NCBI RefSeq assembly: GCF_001884105.1
Contig: NZ_MACI01000057.1
Coordinates: forward strand, 1 to 64,000
Origin: Bacillus luti
GTDB lineage: Bacteria > Bacillota > Bacilli > Bacillales > Bacillaceae_G
DNA length: 64,000 nucleotides
Reading direction: 5' to 3'
Below, piece by piece: positions 20,825 to 29,837 of this stretch; positions within the stretch are counted from its first letter, which is position 1; every line of letters starts with the position of its first letter. The notes beneath the pieces are model-generated. The model was not told the DNA's origin and did not search any database. It saw nothing but the letters and a program-made list of their open reading frames with translations. Both the position numbers and the translations under genes were made by a program.

Positions 20825-21436
20825 ATGATGAAACATGTTTTTCAAAAAGGAAAAGATACGTCAAAGCCAGTGTTGTTATTACTTCATGGTACTGGTGGTA
20901 ATGAATTAGATTTATTACCACTTGCAGAAATAATTGATCCGGAAGCTTCAGTATTAAGTGTTCGTGGAAATGTGTTAGAGAATGGGATGCCGCGTTTCTT
21001 CCGCCGATTAGCAGAAGGTATTTTTGATGAAGAGGATTTAATTTTCCGTACGAAGGAATTAAATGAATTTTTAGATGAAGCGGCTAAAGAATATGAATTC
21101 GATAGAAACAACATTGTTGCTATCGGTTATTCAAATGGAGCAAATATTGCGGCGAGCTTATTGTTCCATTATGAAAATGCGTTAAAAGGTGCTGTGCTTC
21201 ATCATCCGATGGTGCCTAGAAGAGGGATGCAATTGCCTGATTTAGCAGAGAAAGCTGTATTTATTGCTGCTGGAACAAATGATCCGATTTGTTCACCTTC
21301 TGAGTCAGAGGAATTGAAGACATTATTAGAAACTGCAAATGCTAATGTAACAATGCACTGGGAAAATAGAGGGCATCAATTAACAATGGGTGAAGTGGAA
21401 AAAGCAAAAGAGTGGTATGATAAAATAATTCTATAA
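20825..21436 (+). CDS. mhqD: Alpha/beta hydrolase, MhqD-like
   Basis: 203 residues, the size of B. subtilis MhqD. LLLLHGTGGNELDLLPLA (about 19-36) forms the oxyanion region, GYSNGA (about 102) is the nucleophile elbow with the catalytic serine, GTNDPICS holds the aspartate and ENRGHQLT the histidine. This is the carboxylesterase/phospholipase-like group made under quinone stress. It begins 24 bases after the dioxygenase gene behind AAGGGGG, and a strong terminator ends the pair. Confidence 0.88.
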   Translation: MMKHVFQKGKDTSKPVLLLLHGTGGNELDLLPLAEIIDPEASVLSVRGNVLENGMPRFFRRLAEGIFDEEDLIFRTKELNEFLDEAAKEYEFDRNNIVAIGYSNGANIAASLLFHYENALKGAVLHHPMVPRRGMQLPDLAEKAVFIAAGTNDPICSPSESEELKTLLETANANVTMHWENRGHQLTMGEVEKAKEWYDKIIL

Positions 21437-21448
21437 GCTATGAATAAT

Positions 21449-21487
21449 AAAAGAAGCATCTGCTAACGATTAGCAGATGCTTCTTTT
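21449..21487. terminator. Bidirectional terminator
   Basis: An 18-bp stem, AAAAGAAGCATCTGCTAA with its complement and a 3-base loop, between convergent mhqD and the histidine kinase. Confidence 0.93.
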
Positions 21488-21491
21488 ATAG

Positions 21492-23024
21492 TTAAGACTG
21501 GATTGCAAGATGAGATGAAGAAAGTGGTAATTGAATATCAACGATAGTACCTTTATTTATTTCACTTGAAATGTGTAATTTCCCATGATGTTCTTCAATT
21601 ATTTTGTAGCACATCATCAATCCTAGTCCAGTACCTTTTTCTTTTAAACTATAAAACGGTTCGCCTAAACGAGAGATGCGATCTTCTGGAATGCCACAGC
21701 CTTCGTCAATAATACGAATTACGATGAAATTATCGTCTAACGGTTTGATTTGAATGAAAATATTTCCGCCATTTGGCATCGCTTCTATTGCGTTTTTTAA
21801 TACATTAATAAAAACTTGTTTTAATTGATTACCGTCGCATTGAATGTCATGTTTATGATTAAAATGATCCATAATAATATGGACGCTATGCATGATGGCA
21901 GTCGGTAAAATGAATGTGACTACCTCTTCTATTAAAGTTTGTATGTTGCAAGTTTGTATAGATAAAACTTGAGGTTTCGACATCGCCATAAATTGACTCG
22001 TGATAGATTCCATTTGTGAAATCTCACTTAACATAACATCGACATACCATTTATTGTCCTCATTTATTTCAGGGAGTAGCAATGTTAAAAAACCTTTGAG
22101 AGAAGTGAGTGGATTTCGAATTTCATGGGCAATTCCAGCTGTCAGTTGTCCGACTACTGCGAGTTTTTCTGATTTTCGTAATAACTTCTCAGTTTCTTTT
22201 AGCTCAGTAACATCCCTGCCCATCACGATAAGACCTTTGCGAGAACCGTCGGGATGATAAAGTGGAACTTTTGATATACTTAAGATGAGGTCGAAATCAT
22301 CTCTATGTATAATGAATTCCTCTCCATGAAGAATTTGTCTTTGTTGCCATGCTAGTTCATCTACTTCTTCACAGTGTAAAAAAGCTTCTCGGTACGCTTC
22401 ATTATATTGAATGAGTTCACTATCCCTTTTTCCGTGATACGGTACATGGTGGAAATTGAAGCAAGAAAGTGCATAGTCATTTGCTTCAAGCCAGCGACCT
22501 TCATGATCTTTGAATATAACAAACGCAGGCATTGAATTCATCAATGTACGCAATCGCTTCTCGCTATCTTTTAACATTTTCTCAATTCTTTCTGATTTTT
22601 CAAGGGGCTTCATAATCGCATATACACCTGTTAGACGATTGCGAACAAAAGTCGGAACTAGTTTTGTTACAACATCTAATAAATAGCCGTCTTTATGGTA
22701 AATAGAGATGATATACTCTTTTTGATTGTCAGCTGTAGTATTTTTTATATATTGTGGCACTTGTTCAGAAATATGAGCTTCTAAAATAGTGGTGATGTTT
22801 TTTCGCTCTAATTCTTCTGAAGAGTAACCTAGTATTCTTTCAGCAGAAGGATTAATATGCAAAATAACGCCTTCTAAGTTCAATGAAATAATACTATCAG
22901 GGTTGTGTTCAAAAAGAGAGGCATACATTTCTACTAAAGAACGATCTTGAATATGGTTTCGCAAACGCCCAGATATATTAGGCGGACGTTTTTTTTGTGT
23001 AGATGAATATTTTTTACGACTCAT
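21492..23024 (-). CDS. PAS-domain sensor histidine kinase (sporulation kinase-like)
   Basis: 510 residues, no transmembrane helix, so a cytoplasmic sensor. Two PAS domains are likely (about 35-145, with NPSAERILGYS; about 160-280), then HisKA with the phosphorylated histidine in GIAHEIRNPLTSL (about 296-308) and an ATPase domain with N box NVLKNAIEAMPNGG, DEGCGIPEDR and GTGLGLMMC. The start MSRKK at 23024 is set by GGAGGAAATATT upstream. It has no adjacent response regulator, like the kinases feeding the Spo0 phosphorelay. Which PAS ligand it senses is unknown. Confidence 0.87.
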   Translation of the reverse strand: MSRKKYSSTQKKRPPNISGRLRNHIQDRSLVEMYASLFEHNPDSIISLNLEGVILHINPSAERILGYSSEELERKNITTILEAHISEQVPQYIKNTTADNQKEYIISIYHKDGYLLDVVTKLVPTFVRNRLTGVYAIMKPLEKSERIEKMLKDSEKRLRTLMNSMPAFVIFKDHEGRWLEANDYALSCFNFHHVPYHGKRDSELIQYNEAYREAFLHCEEVDELAWQQRQILHGEEFIIHRDDFDLILSISKVPLYHPDGSRKGLIVMGRDVTELKETEKLLRKSEKLAVVGQLTAGIAHEIRNPLTSLKGFLTLLLPEINEDNKWYVDVMLSEISQMESITSQFMAMSKPQVLSIQTCNIQTLIEEVVTFILPTAIMHSVHIIMDHFNHKHDIQCDGNQLKQVFINVLKNAIEAMPNGGNIFIQIKPLDDNFIVIRIIDEGCGIPEDRISRLGEPFYSLKEKGTGLGLMMCYKIIEEHHGKLHISSEINKGTIVDIQLPLSSSHLAIQS

Positions 23025-23257
23025 AATATTTCCTCCGTACAACTAGCATCTAAAAGATTTGTCTATTCATAACTATAATATAGATGTAATGTGTATTTCT
23101 ATAAAAAATGGAAGTTGCAGAATAAATTTTGTTTTTTTCTTTTTATAAAAGGAGTATAAGGTGGTAATAAGAGGATCTTATATGGTTTTATAAATCTTTT
23201 GTAAGTTACAGGGGGCTGTTTTCCTTATAACATTAGAATAGAAGAGGGGGAGAGAAA

Positions 23258-23629
23258 ATGAGAAACTATATTCAAGGAATCGACCACGTGCAAGTTGCTG
23301 CACCTGCAGGATGTGAAGAAGAAGCGCGAGAATTTTATGGTAATACAATTGGCATGGAAGAAATTCCGAAGCCAGAAGAATTAAAGAAGCGTGGTGGATG
23401 TTGGTTTAAGTGTGGGAATCAAGAAATCCATATTGGTGTGGAGCAAAACTTTATACCAGCTAAAAAGGCACATCCTGCTTTTTATGTGAATGAAATTAAT
23501 GAATTTAAGCAAATGTTGATAGATCGAGGTGTCGAATTGATTGATGATCATGCACGGCCAGATGTAATTAGATTTTACGTGTCTGATCCATTTGGAAATC
23601 GGGTTGAATTTATGCAAAATAAAGACTAG
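23258..23629 (+). CDS. VOC family (glyoxalase-like) protein
   Basis: A 123-residue single-module glyoxalase/bleomycin-resistance fold. GIDHVQVAAPAG at the N terminus and DPFGNRVEFMQ at the C terminus hold the metal-ligand histidine and glutamate. Such proteins act as dioxygenases, lyases or fosfomycin/bleomycin-type resistance proteins; nothing here is decisive. A GGGGGAGAG ribosome site is present. The stop lies in the convergent terminator. Confidence 0.82.
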   Translation: MRNYIQGIDHVQVAAPAGCEEEAREFYGNTIGMEEIPKPEELKKRGGCWFKCGNQEIHIGVEQNFIPAKKAHPAFYVNEINEFKQMLIDRGVELIDDHARPDVIRFYVSDPFGNRVEFMQNKD

Positions 23630-23650
23630 GTGGATTCCCGCCTAGTCTTT
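23621..23650. terminator. Bidirectional terminator
   Basis: AAAGACTAGG pairs with CCTAGTCTTT between the VOC gene and the yitT-like gene, overlapping the stop codon of the former. Confidence 0.8.
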
Positions 23651-24458
23651 AATTTCTTCTGAAAAGTCCTAACACTTCTACAGTTTCCGTAATATTAACG
23701 AACGCATTTGGGTCAATTTCAGAAATTGTTAGTTTCATACTTGCTAATTCTTCACGAGAAACGACTGTCATAAGTACACGCTTTTTCTCGCTTGAATAAG
23801 CACCTTCGCCGTCGAGTAATGTAATCCCACGTACAACGGTTGAAAGAAGGTGTTGTTTCATTTTTTCTGCTTCGTTTGTTACAATCATAAGTGTAACTTT
23901 ACTATGTTTTGTATGAACAGCATCGATTACTTTACCAGTTACATAAATTGAAAGTAAGCTTGTAAGTGCAACATCCCAAGTGAAGAAGAATCCTGCAATA
24001 ACAACAACGACTGCATTTAAAGCAATAAGGAATCCGCCAAGTTTAATGTCTCGCTTGCGGGATAATAACATACCGATAATATCAAATCCACCAGTTGATC
24101 CATTGCAATTAAAAACAAGACCGATACCAGCTCCGGCAATGACACCTCCGAAGATAGATGATAAAAGTGGATCTGTTGCTACGACTTTTACTGGAACATA
24201 GTATAATGCAACAGATAATACAATTACAGAGATAACAGTGTTAAAAATTACTTTTTTTCCAAGACCTATGTATCCTAAAATAAGGATAGGTAAGTTTAAT
24301 ACGAAGTTAATAATACCTGTATTCACAGGAGTTACAATCCCTAAAATAATAGCAATTCCGCCAATTCCACTACTTAAAATTTTGTGGGGGATAAGGAAAA
24401 GATTAAAGGCAATCGCGATAATAATAGAACCAATAATAACACCAAGAAATCTAACCAT
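23649..24458 (-). CDS. YitT family membrane protein
   Basis: About 269 residues: six N-terminal hydrophobic helices (DUF161-type, with SSGIGGIAIILG and FNCNGSTGGFDIIGMLLSRK) followed by a soluble DUF2179-type domain (about 190-265). The family is widespread in Firmicutes and its function is unresolved. The start was placed at ATG 24458, with AAGGACGGGAAAG upstream; a form 10 residues longer from 24488 lacks a good ribosome site. It is a single gene, divergent from the PP2C operon. Confidence 0.85.
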   Translation of the reverse strand: MVRFLGVIIGSIIIAIAFNLFLIPHKILSSGIGGIAIILGIVTPVNTGIINFVLNLPILILGYIGLGKKVIFNTVISVIVLSVALYYVPVKVVATDPLLSSIFGGVIAGAGIGLVFNCNGSTGGFDIIGMLLSRKRDIKLGGFLIALNAVVVVIAGFFFTWDVALTSLLSIYVTGKVIDAVHTKHSKVTLMIVTNEAEKMKQHLLSTVVRGITLLDGEGAYSSEKKRVLMTVVSREELASMKLTISEIDPNAFVNITETVEVLGLFRRN

Positions 24459-24602
24459 TTCTTTCCCGTCCTTCACTAAAAAATTCATATTATTTCAAGA
24501 TTATATATGATATTGAAAGTTTTAGGGGAAAACAGTTTATTTTGGAAAATTAGATTAATCAAAAGAATTTGAGTATTTTATCATTTGAAAGGGGATACAG
24601 TT

Positions 24603-25406
24603 GTGAAGATAAAAACATATCAACAAAAAAGTCCGTTGAAGCAAGAATGTGAGGATTCTTATTTTTGTAATGAAGATAAAATGATGTATGGTGTATGCGA
24701 CGGGGCAACACCACTCGTTCCTTTTCAAGATGAAAAGGGACACAATGGAGCATACATCGCTTCACATTTATTTGCAAGTTATTTTACTTCATTACGAGAA
24801 AATTATAGTTTGCAAGTTGCAGTTGCGAAAGCAAATGAAGTATTACAAAGCAAGATGCTAGAATATAAGGTTGATACGGCAAAAAAAGAAGATTTGTGGT
24901 GCACATGTATTGCCGCAGTTCAAATAGATGGTACGAAAATTGAATATGCGCAGCTAGGGGACTGTATGATTGTCGCAATCCTTCGAAATGGAATGATGCA
25001 AGTAGTAACAAAAGACACTGTTAAAGGAATTAGTAAACGAGCCAAAAAGAAAAGGGAAGAAGATCGTGAAAAAGGTTTATCTGTACCAGAAGAACATGTT
25101 TTTCAAGATGTTCGAGAACAGTTAAAATACAATCGTTATCTTGCAAATATGTCAAATGGCTATTCTGTCGCAAATGGAATGAAAGAAGCAATGAATTATT
25201 TACAACATGGTGAATTACATATAGATGAAGTGAGCGGGATTTTTATTTGTTCAGATGGGCTATTTCACCCAGATTGGTCAATTGAACAAACTGTTGCATA
25301 TATAAGAAAGAATAGTATAAACGAATATATAGAAATTATTGAAGAGTTAGAAGAAGAAAGTAGAATAAGACCAGACGATAAAACAATTATAATGATTGAT
25401 TTTTAA
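24603..25406 (+). CDS. PP2C-type protein phosphatase
   Basis: 267 residues. The metal-binding aspartates of the PP2C fold are seen in YGVCDGATPL (about 31), QLGDCMI (about 119), FICSDGLF and RPDDKTIIMI at the C terminus. A basic insert, KRAKKKREEDREKG (about 146-160), interrupts the usual flap region. The start is GTG 24603 with AAAGGGG upstream. It is the first gene of a tight three-gene operon with an amidase and a DUF2164 protein. The phosphoprotein substrate is unknown; no kinase is nearby. Confidence 0.82.
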   Translation: MKIKTYQQKSPLKQECEDSYFCNEDKMMYGVCDGATPLVPFQDEKGHNGAYIASHLFASYFTSLRENYSLQVAVAKANEVLQSKMLEYKVDTAKKEDLWCTCIAAVQIDGTKIEYAQLGDCMIVAILRNGMMQVVTKDTVKGISKRAKKKREEDREKGLSVPEEHVFQDVREQLKYNRYLANMSNGYSVANGMKEAMNYLQHGELHIDEVSGIFICSDGLFHPDWSIEQTVAYIRKNSINEYIEIIEELEEESRIRPDDKTIIMIDF

Positions 25407-25421
25407 GAGGAGGTAATTCAT

Positions 25422-25874
25422 ATGGAAATTAAATGTGTAAATTTAACGTTTCAAGATGAATTAATTCCGTTAGAAAGAGTAAATAAGCTTATTATTCACC
25501 ATACATCAGAAGATGGATGGGATGTGTATAAAACACATGAATTTCATCAAAAGGTAAGGGGATGGAGCGGGATTGGTTACAATTATTTTATTGAAGAAGA
25601 TGGAACTGTAGTCGAAGGGCGAGGTTTACATATTGGAGCACATGCGAAAGATAATAATAGGGATACAATTGGAATATGTATGGCGGGTAATTTTGATAAA
25701 TATGATCCAACTACCCCGCAAATGAATTCATTATATTCTTTATGTAAAATGTTTATGAAACAGTTTGCTGTAGAGCAAGAAAATATACTCGGCCATAGGG
25801 AGTTAGAAGGGGTTACAAAAACCTGTCCAGGAAATCGCTTTTCTATGGTAGAGTTAAGAAAAGTATTATCTTAA
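25422..25874 (+). CDS. N-acetylmuramoyl-L-alanine amidase, PGRP/T7-lysozyme type
   Basis: A 150-residue single Amidase_2 domain that cuts the bond between muramic acid and the stem peptide. LIIHHTSED (first zinc histidine about 26), GWSGIGYNYFIEEDGTVVEGR, HIGAH, GICMAGNF, GHRELEGVTKTCPGNRF (zinc histidine and cysteine) are all present. There is no signal peptide or cell-wall binding domain, so by sequence it is cytoplasmic unless released by lysis, a pattern seen in phage lysins and in recycling enzymes. It starts 15 bases after the phosphatase gene behind AGAGGAGG. Confidence 0.9.
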   Translation: MEIKCVNLTFQDELIPLERVNKLIIHHTSEDGWDVYKTHEFHQKVRGWSGIGYNYFIEEDGTVVEGRGLHIGAHAKDNNRDTIGICMAGNFDKYDPTTPQMNSLYSLCKMFMKQFAVEQENILGHRELEGVTKTCPGNRFSMVELRKVLS

Positions 25875-25891
25875 ATATAGAGGAGTAACGA

Positions 25892-26143
25892 ATGATGATG
25901 AACATAAAAATACCAACTGATAAAAAAGAAGAGCTTGTAGCACAAATTCAGCAATTTTTCGTTGAAGAAGATTTAGATGAAATTGGGCGTTTTCAAGCAG
26001 AACGTTTAATAGAAGAAATGATTAAATTAGTAGGACCTTTTGCATACAATCAAGCAATTGGGGATGCAAGAAAACTTGTAACTGAAAAATTATCAAATAT
26101 TGAAGAAGATTTGTATGTATTAGAGAAGAGTGAAGGGAAGTAA
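25892..26143 (+). CDS. DUF2164-type small protein
   Basis: 83 residues, mostly helical and acidic. IPTDKKEELVAQIQQFFVEEDLDEIGRFQAERLIEEM, followed by GPFAYNQAIGDARKLV, resembles the DUF2164 family, for which no function is known. It begins 17 bases after the amidase gene with AGAGGAG upstream. The first three methionines (ATGATGATG) leave the exact start open. Confidence 0.75.
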   Translation: MMMNIKIPTDKKEELVAQIQQFFVEEDLDEIGRFQAERLIEEMIKLVGPFAYNQAIGDARKLVTEKLSNIEEDLYVLEKSEGK

Positions 26144-26632
26144 ACTTTCGCCAATTATAAAATAAGTATATGCCGCGGCTTCTTTCCGATGTTCTGTTTG
26201 GAAAGAGCCGTGAAGTTGTTTTTAGCCATATAAAATAAAACTTTTCTTTTGTGCCAAAGGGGATCCTAGAATTTAAAAAACGTTATTCTTTCTTAACAAG
26301 CTAGATGAGAAAGAATAACGTTTTTTTTATAAAAAGATTGAGATTAAAAATATATTATCTTAATTTTATCTTTTTTTAATAATTTATTTATGGGCAATTT
26401 ATAGTTGCTATTTATAATTCCTATATATAGCAGCTATGGACACTACGAAAAGGAACTTTGGAGATGTAACGATGTAGGTAGCGATATACTTTGTATCAAA
26501 GTTCGGGGGATAGAAAATTTATATCCAATTAGCTGTAATCAAAACTTAAAACATGAATTGCTCACATAGAATCTTCCTTTGGAAGAAAAGTGGGGTAGTT
26601 CTTTGTTAAATGAAGGAAAGGATTGGGAAGCT
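26144..26632. promoter_or_regulatory. Intergenic region with terminator and SLH-gene leader
   Basis: 489 bases. An imperfect hairpin at 26175-26212 (CGGCTTCTTTCC with GGAAAGAGCCG) precedes the operon terminator. Further right, ATAGTTGCTAT (26401-26411) and ATAGCAGCTAT (26426-26436) flank a TATAAT (26413-26418). GAACTTTG (26453-26460) pairs with CAAAGTTC (26497-26504). These look like promoter and leader of the SLH protein gene. Confidence 0.45.
26274..26328 (+). terminator. Terminator of the phosphatase-amidase operon
   Basis: AAAAAACGTTATTCTTTCT pairs with AGAAAGAATAACGTTTTTT and a T-run. Confidence 0.9.
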
Positions 26633-28111
26633 ATGAATAAAACAATTTTAAAAACATGTATCATATCAGTGGTTTTAGGTGGAAGCCTATTAAGTGAAGG
26701 AAATGGAGAGGTGAAAGCAGAAGAGAATACACCACAAACGAATCATACTGGTGTATTCAAAGATGTTCCAAAGGATCACTGGGCATATGAGGCGATTCAG
26801 CAATTAACAGGTGAGAAAATCATTTTCGGCTATGATGATGGAAGATTTGGTTTTGGAGATAACGTAACGCGCGAACAAGTTGCAGCTTTAATGTATCGTT
26901 ATTTTAATATGACAGAAAACAAAAATTATCAGAACCCGTATGGGGACGTAAGCGAAGAGTCGACAAGCTATATAAAGGAAATCTTGTCTTTAACAGAAAT
27001 GGGTGTTTTTACGGGTGACGAGCATGGGAACTTTAGACCGAAGGCATCCTTAACACGTGCAGAAATGGCACAGGTTCTTACAAATGCTTTTCATTTAAAG
27101 GCAAAGGGTAATCACACTTTTAATGACGTTTCAACGAATTCGTGGGCAAGAAATGCAATTAGTGCTGTTCAAACAAATAATATTGCAAAAGGAGTAGGAG
27201 GAGGGAAATTTGCTCCAAGTATGGATGTGACGCGCGAACAGTATGCACAATTTTTATACAATGCAATACAAGAAACTGAGCAAACTAAACAAACGAAAGG
27301 GCAAATACTGGCTAGTATACTTGGTGAAACAAATTGGCAAGGGACAAAAGTCTATGACAAAGATCATAATGATTTAACGAAAGAAAATCAAAATTTCATC
27401 GGGCTTGCAAAATATGATGCTAAAACGGCAAGGTATGAATTTTTTAATGCAAATACAGGAGAGAGTCGTAATGATATCGGTACTTTTTTTATAACTAACG
27501 ATGGAAAGAAAAGAGTGTTAATTTCTGAAACGCAAAATTATCAAGCGGTTGTTGAATTAACGCAATTAGACAAGGAGAAATTTACATATAAAAGAATGGG
27601 GAAAGATACAAAAGGGAACGATGTAGAAGTATTTGTTGAACATGTTCCTTATCATGAAAAAGAGTTGTCTTTTACGCGTCCTGATAAAAATTTAGAGAGC
27701 TCGACGGGAAAAATAGTTACAAACGTTGATGGCGATGAAATTTTATCTAGTACACTATGGAACGGAACGGTGGTATTAGACGAACAGGGTAATAATGTAA
27801 CAAAATACAACTCAAACTTAATCAGTCTAGCAAAATACGATAAAAATACAAATAAATATGAGTTTTTCAATGTGAATACAGGAGAAAGTCGTGGAGACTA
27901 TGGTTTCTTTGATGTGGTACATGGTAATAAAATAAGAGCTCATGTATCGTTAGGAAATAATAAATATGGTGCAGTCCTTGAACTTACAGAGTTAAATAAA
28001 GATAAATTTACGTATACAAGAATAGGGAAAGATGCGAATGGAAAAGATATAAAAATCTTTGTTGAGCATGAACCGTATACAGGTGACCTAAAACCAAATT
28101 TCACAAAGTAA
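26633..28111 (+). CDS. SLH-domain cell-wall protein with two DUF4822 repeats
   Basis: 492 residues. A signal peptide (about 1-29, cleaved near EVKAEE) is followed by three S-layer homology domains (about 40-92, 98-155, 158-215), each with a TRxE/TREQ-type motif (TREQ, TRAE, TREQ) that binds pyruvylated secondary wall polymer. Then come two related modules (about 222-350 and 365-487), each with ILxSxLxxTxW/NGT, NLIxLAKYD, YEFFNxNTGESR and KFTYxRxGKD, fitting DUF4822. Start MNKTILK at 26633; the frame upstream has no role. A surface-anchored protein of unknown ligand. Confidence 0.88.
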   Translation: MNKTILKTCIISVVLGGSLLSEGNGEVKAEENTPQTNHTGVFKDVPKDHWAYEAIQQLTGEKIIFGYDDGRFGFGDNVTREQVAALMYRYFNMTENKNYQNPYGDVSEESTSYIKEILSLTEMGVFTGDEHGNFRPKASLTRAEMAQVLTNAFHLKAKGNHTFNDVSTNSWARNAISAVQTNNIAKGVGGGKFAPSMDVTREQYAQFLYNAIQETEQTKQTKGQILASILGETNWQGTKVYDKDHNDLTKENQNFIGLAKYDAKTARYEFFNANTGESRNDIGTFFITNDGKKRVLISETQNYQAVVELTQLDKEKFTYKRMGKDTKGNDVEVFVEHVPYHEKELSFTRPDKNLESSTGKIVTNVDGDEILSSTLWNGTVVLDEQGNNVTKYNSNLISLAKYDKNTNKYEFFNVNTGESRGDYGFFDVVHGNKIRAHVSLGNNKYGAVLELTELNKDKFTYTRIGKDANGKDIKIFVEHEPYTGDLKPNFTK

Positions 28112-28199
28112 GATGTAAAAGTAATCTTTTACTCTAGTAAAGGAAATATGTTAGTAAGGAAAAGGCTGAGTGGTTAGAGAATTAAAATAGTTGTTTATA

Positions 28200-28237
28200 G
28201 ACAAATAGATGCCTTGAGGCATCTATTTGTCGTTTTA
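28200..28237 (+). terminator. Rho-independent terminator
   Basis: GACAAATAGATGCC pairs with GGCATCTATTTGTC, followed by TTTT, 89 bases after the SLH gene. Confidence 0.85.
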
Positions 28238-28287
28238 AAATGATTTTATGGGTAAATATAAAATACAAATTCTCTTTTCTCGTTCTT

Positions 28288-28500
28288 TTATTTATTCTCT
28301 TTATGTTCTTTATATTCATGAACTTTTTCTTTTACATTACCGACAGTATCTTTAGCAGTGCCTTTGATTTTATCCCATTTTCCTTCGGCTTGTAATTTCT
28401 TATTGTCAGTTACTTTCCCAACAACTTCCTTTACTTCACCTTTTACTTTATCAATGGCACCTTCTACTTTTTCTTTTAAACCATGATCATGCTTTGTCAT
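28288..28500 (-). CDS. CsbD family stress protein
   Basis: A 70-residue hydrophilic protein, lysine- and glutamate-rich, with the repeated pattern KEKVEGAIDKVKGEVKE and WDKIKGTAKDTVG typical of CsbD. Family members are induced by general stress (sigma-B in B. subtilis). I saw no convincing sigma-B promoter. The ribosome site AAGGAGGAG is very strong, as expected for an abundant small protein. Confidence 0.9.
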   Translation of the reverse strand: MTKHDHGLKEKVEGAIDKVKGEVKEVVGKVTDNKKLQAEGKWDKIKGTAKDTVGNVKEKVHEYKEHKENK

Positions 28501-28671
28501 ACATTTCTCCTCCTTGTAGTTTGATTAGAATTCTCTTTTCATATTGCAAGTTGAATGATGTATCTAGTAATAGCGTAACAAATATAGTTTGAATATTCAA
28601 ATTATTAATAGAGTTGAAAAGGAATTGTCATAAAGTGTATAAAGTTGTAATGAGAAGAGAAAGAATGTTAA

Positions 28672-29478
28672 CTACATGTCTTTTGCGGTCCAGATTGATT
28701 TTGTATAAGCAATTTTCATATGGGCACGTTCCATGTTATTTTGACTGCCGCTACCGAACATGGCTTGTCCAACTATTAATTGGCAGTTTGATGCTATTGC
28801 TGTTTCTATTCGTTTCTGAATTAATGCAGTATGACAGCCTTTACGCTGAAATTCTGGCAAAGTGGCAGAAGCAGCTAATGATGCGACACCTTTATTTATA
28901 TAGAGAACTCCTATACTAGCAGGAGTGTTTTGAATTTCAGCTATGAAAAAATGCCATCCGGGTTTATTATAAAGAATTTCGTTATTTTGACGAACACCAT
29001 CTTTAGTAAAGGGAGGCATATGAAACCCACGTACATATATGTCTGCAAAAATATCAAACTCATTTTCTTTTAGTTGGCGTACTGAAATGTTAGAAGGAAG
29101 AAGGGACGGATCTTCTCTCGGTGTACTATATAAAGCGGTATGGAAGCTAGATTGATAAAAACCTTTTTCAGATAAGTATTGAAATAGTTCAGCTGTACCT
29201 TGTGCTGGCGTAATTTCAAAACGACAAGGGATTTGTAGTGATTGATAATAAGAGATGATTTCATCTACCTGAGCTGTATTTGTAATACCTTTTACCGTAT
29301 TAAAAGCAGGACCAGCAATTACTTTTGATGAAAAGGCGGTGGCACTTCCGAATTGTTCTATTTGTACTTGCATTGGATTTTCTTTTATCGCTTGTAGTGC
29401 CTCTAATCTAGAAGAAAGCATATTTATTTCTGCGTTTTCTATTTCTTGTGCTGTATTGAGCGTCATAATTGTACTCAT
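28672..29478 (-). CDS. GNAT family N-acetyltransferase
   Basis: 268 residues. The C-terminal half is a GNAT domain: IGVLYINKGVASLAASATLPEFQRKGCHTALIQKRI includes the acetyl-CoA loop QRKGCHTAL (Q/RxxGxG/A type). The N-terminal 130 residues look like a second, degenerate acyltransferase lobe with PCRFEITPAQG. The start at 29478 has CGGAGGAA upstream. Substrate unknown; monocistronic. Confidence 0.83.
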   Translation of the reverse strand: MSTIMTLNTAQEIENAEINMLSSRLEALQAIKENPMQVQIEQFGSATAFSSKVIAGPAFNTVKGITNTAQVDEIISYYQSLQIPCRFEITPAQGTAELFQYLSEKGFYQSSFHTALYSTPREDPSLLPSNISVRQLKENEFDIFADIYVRGFHMPPFTKDGVRQNNEILYNKPGWHFFIAEIQNTPASIGVLYINKGVASLAASATLPEFQRKGCHTALIQKRIETAIASNCQLIVGQAMFGSGSQNNMERAHMKIAYTKSIWTAKDM

Positions 29479-29630
29479 ATAATTCCTCCGTCAGTAAATA
29501 TATTTCATAGTACATATACGATGTTTGTTCTAATATTCCTGTTGAAATGTAAGAGAATATGAAGTTTTTTGGAAGGGAAATGGAAGTGAACTGTCGAAGG
29601 GAGTGGAAACAGATTAAAGGTGGTGCTCTC

Positions 29631-29834
29631 ATGAAACAGAAAGACGTGCAGACATGCTCTAATTGTGGTTCTCATAACATAGGAGAAGGTGAGTTTGTCG
29701 GATATGCACAAATACGGAAAAAGGAAACGATGTTTACATCTTCACCAGTAGATGCTTATATTTGTACAGATTGCGGGAATATCCTTTTATTAAAAGTACG
29801 AAATTATGAAAAATTTAAGCAGAAGCCGTTATGA
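29631..29834 (+). CDS. Small zinc-ribbon protein
   Basis: 67 residues with two cysteine pairs, CSNC (about 9-12) and CTDC (about 43-46), spaced as a zinc ribbon. The rest is short beta-strand material (EGEFVGYAQIRKKETMF). The start at 29631 follows AAAGGTGG. A role in nucleic-acid or protein binding is inferred from the fold only. An open frame continues in the same phase beyond its TGA stop. Confidence 0.7.
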   Translation: MKQKDVQTCSNCGSHNIGEGEFVGYAQIRKKETMFTSSPVDAYICTDCGNILLLKVRNYEKFKQKPL

Positions 29835-29837
29835 TTC

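Noticed and set aside
28614-28919. Forward 101-codon frame
   Set aside because: It is the complement of the acetyltransferase gene, which has a ribosome site and clear GNAT motifs.
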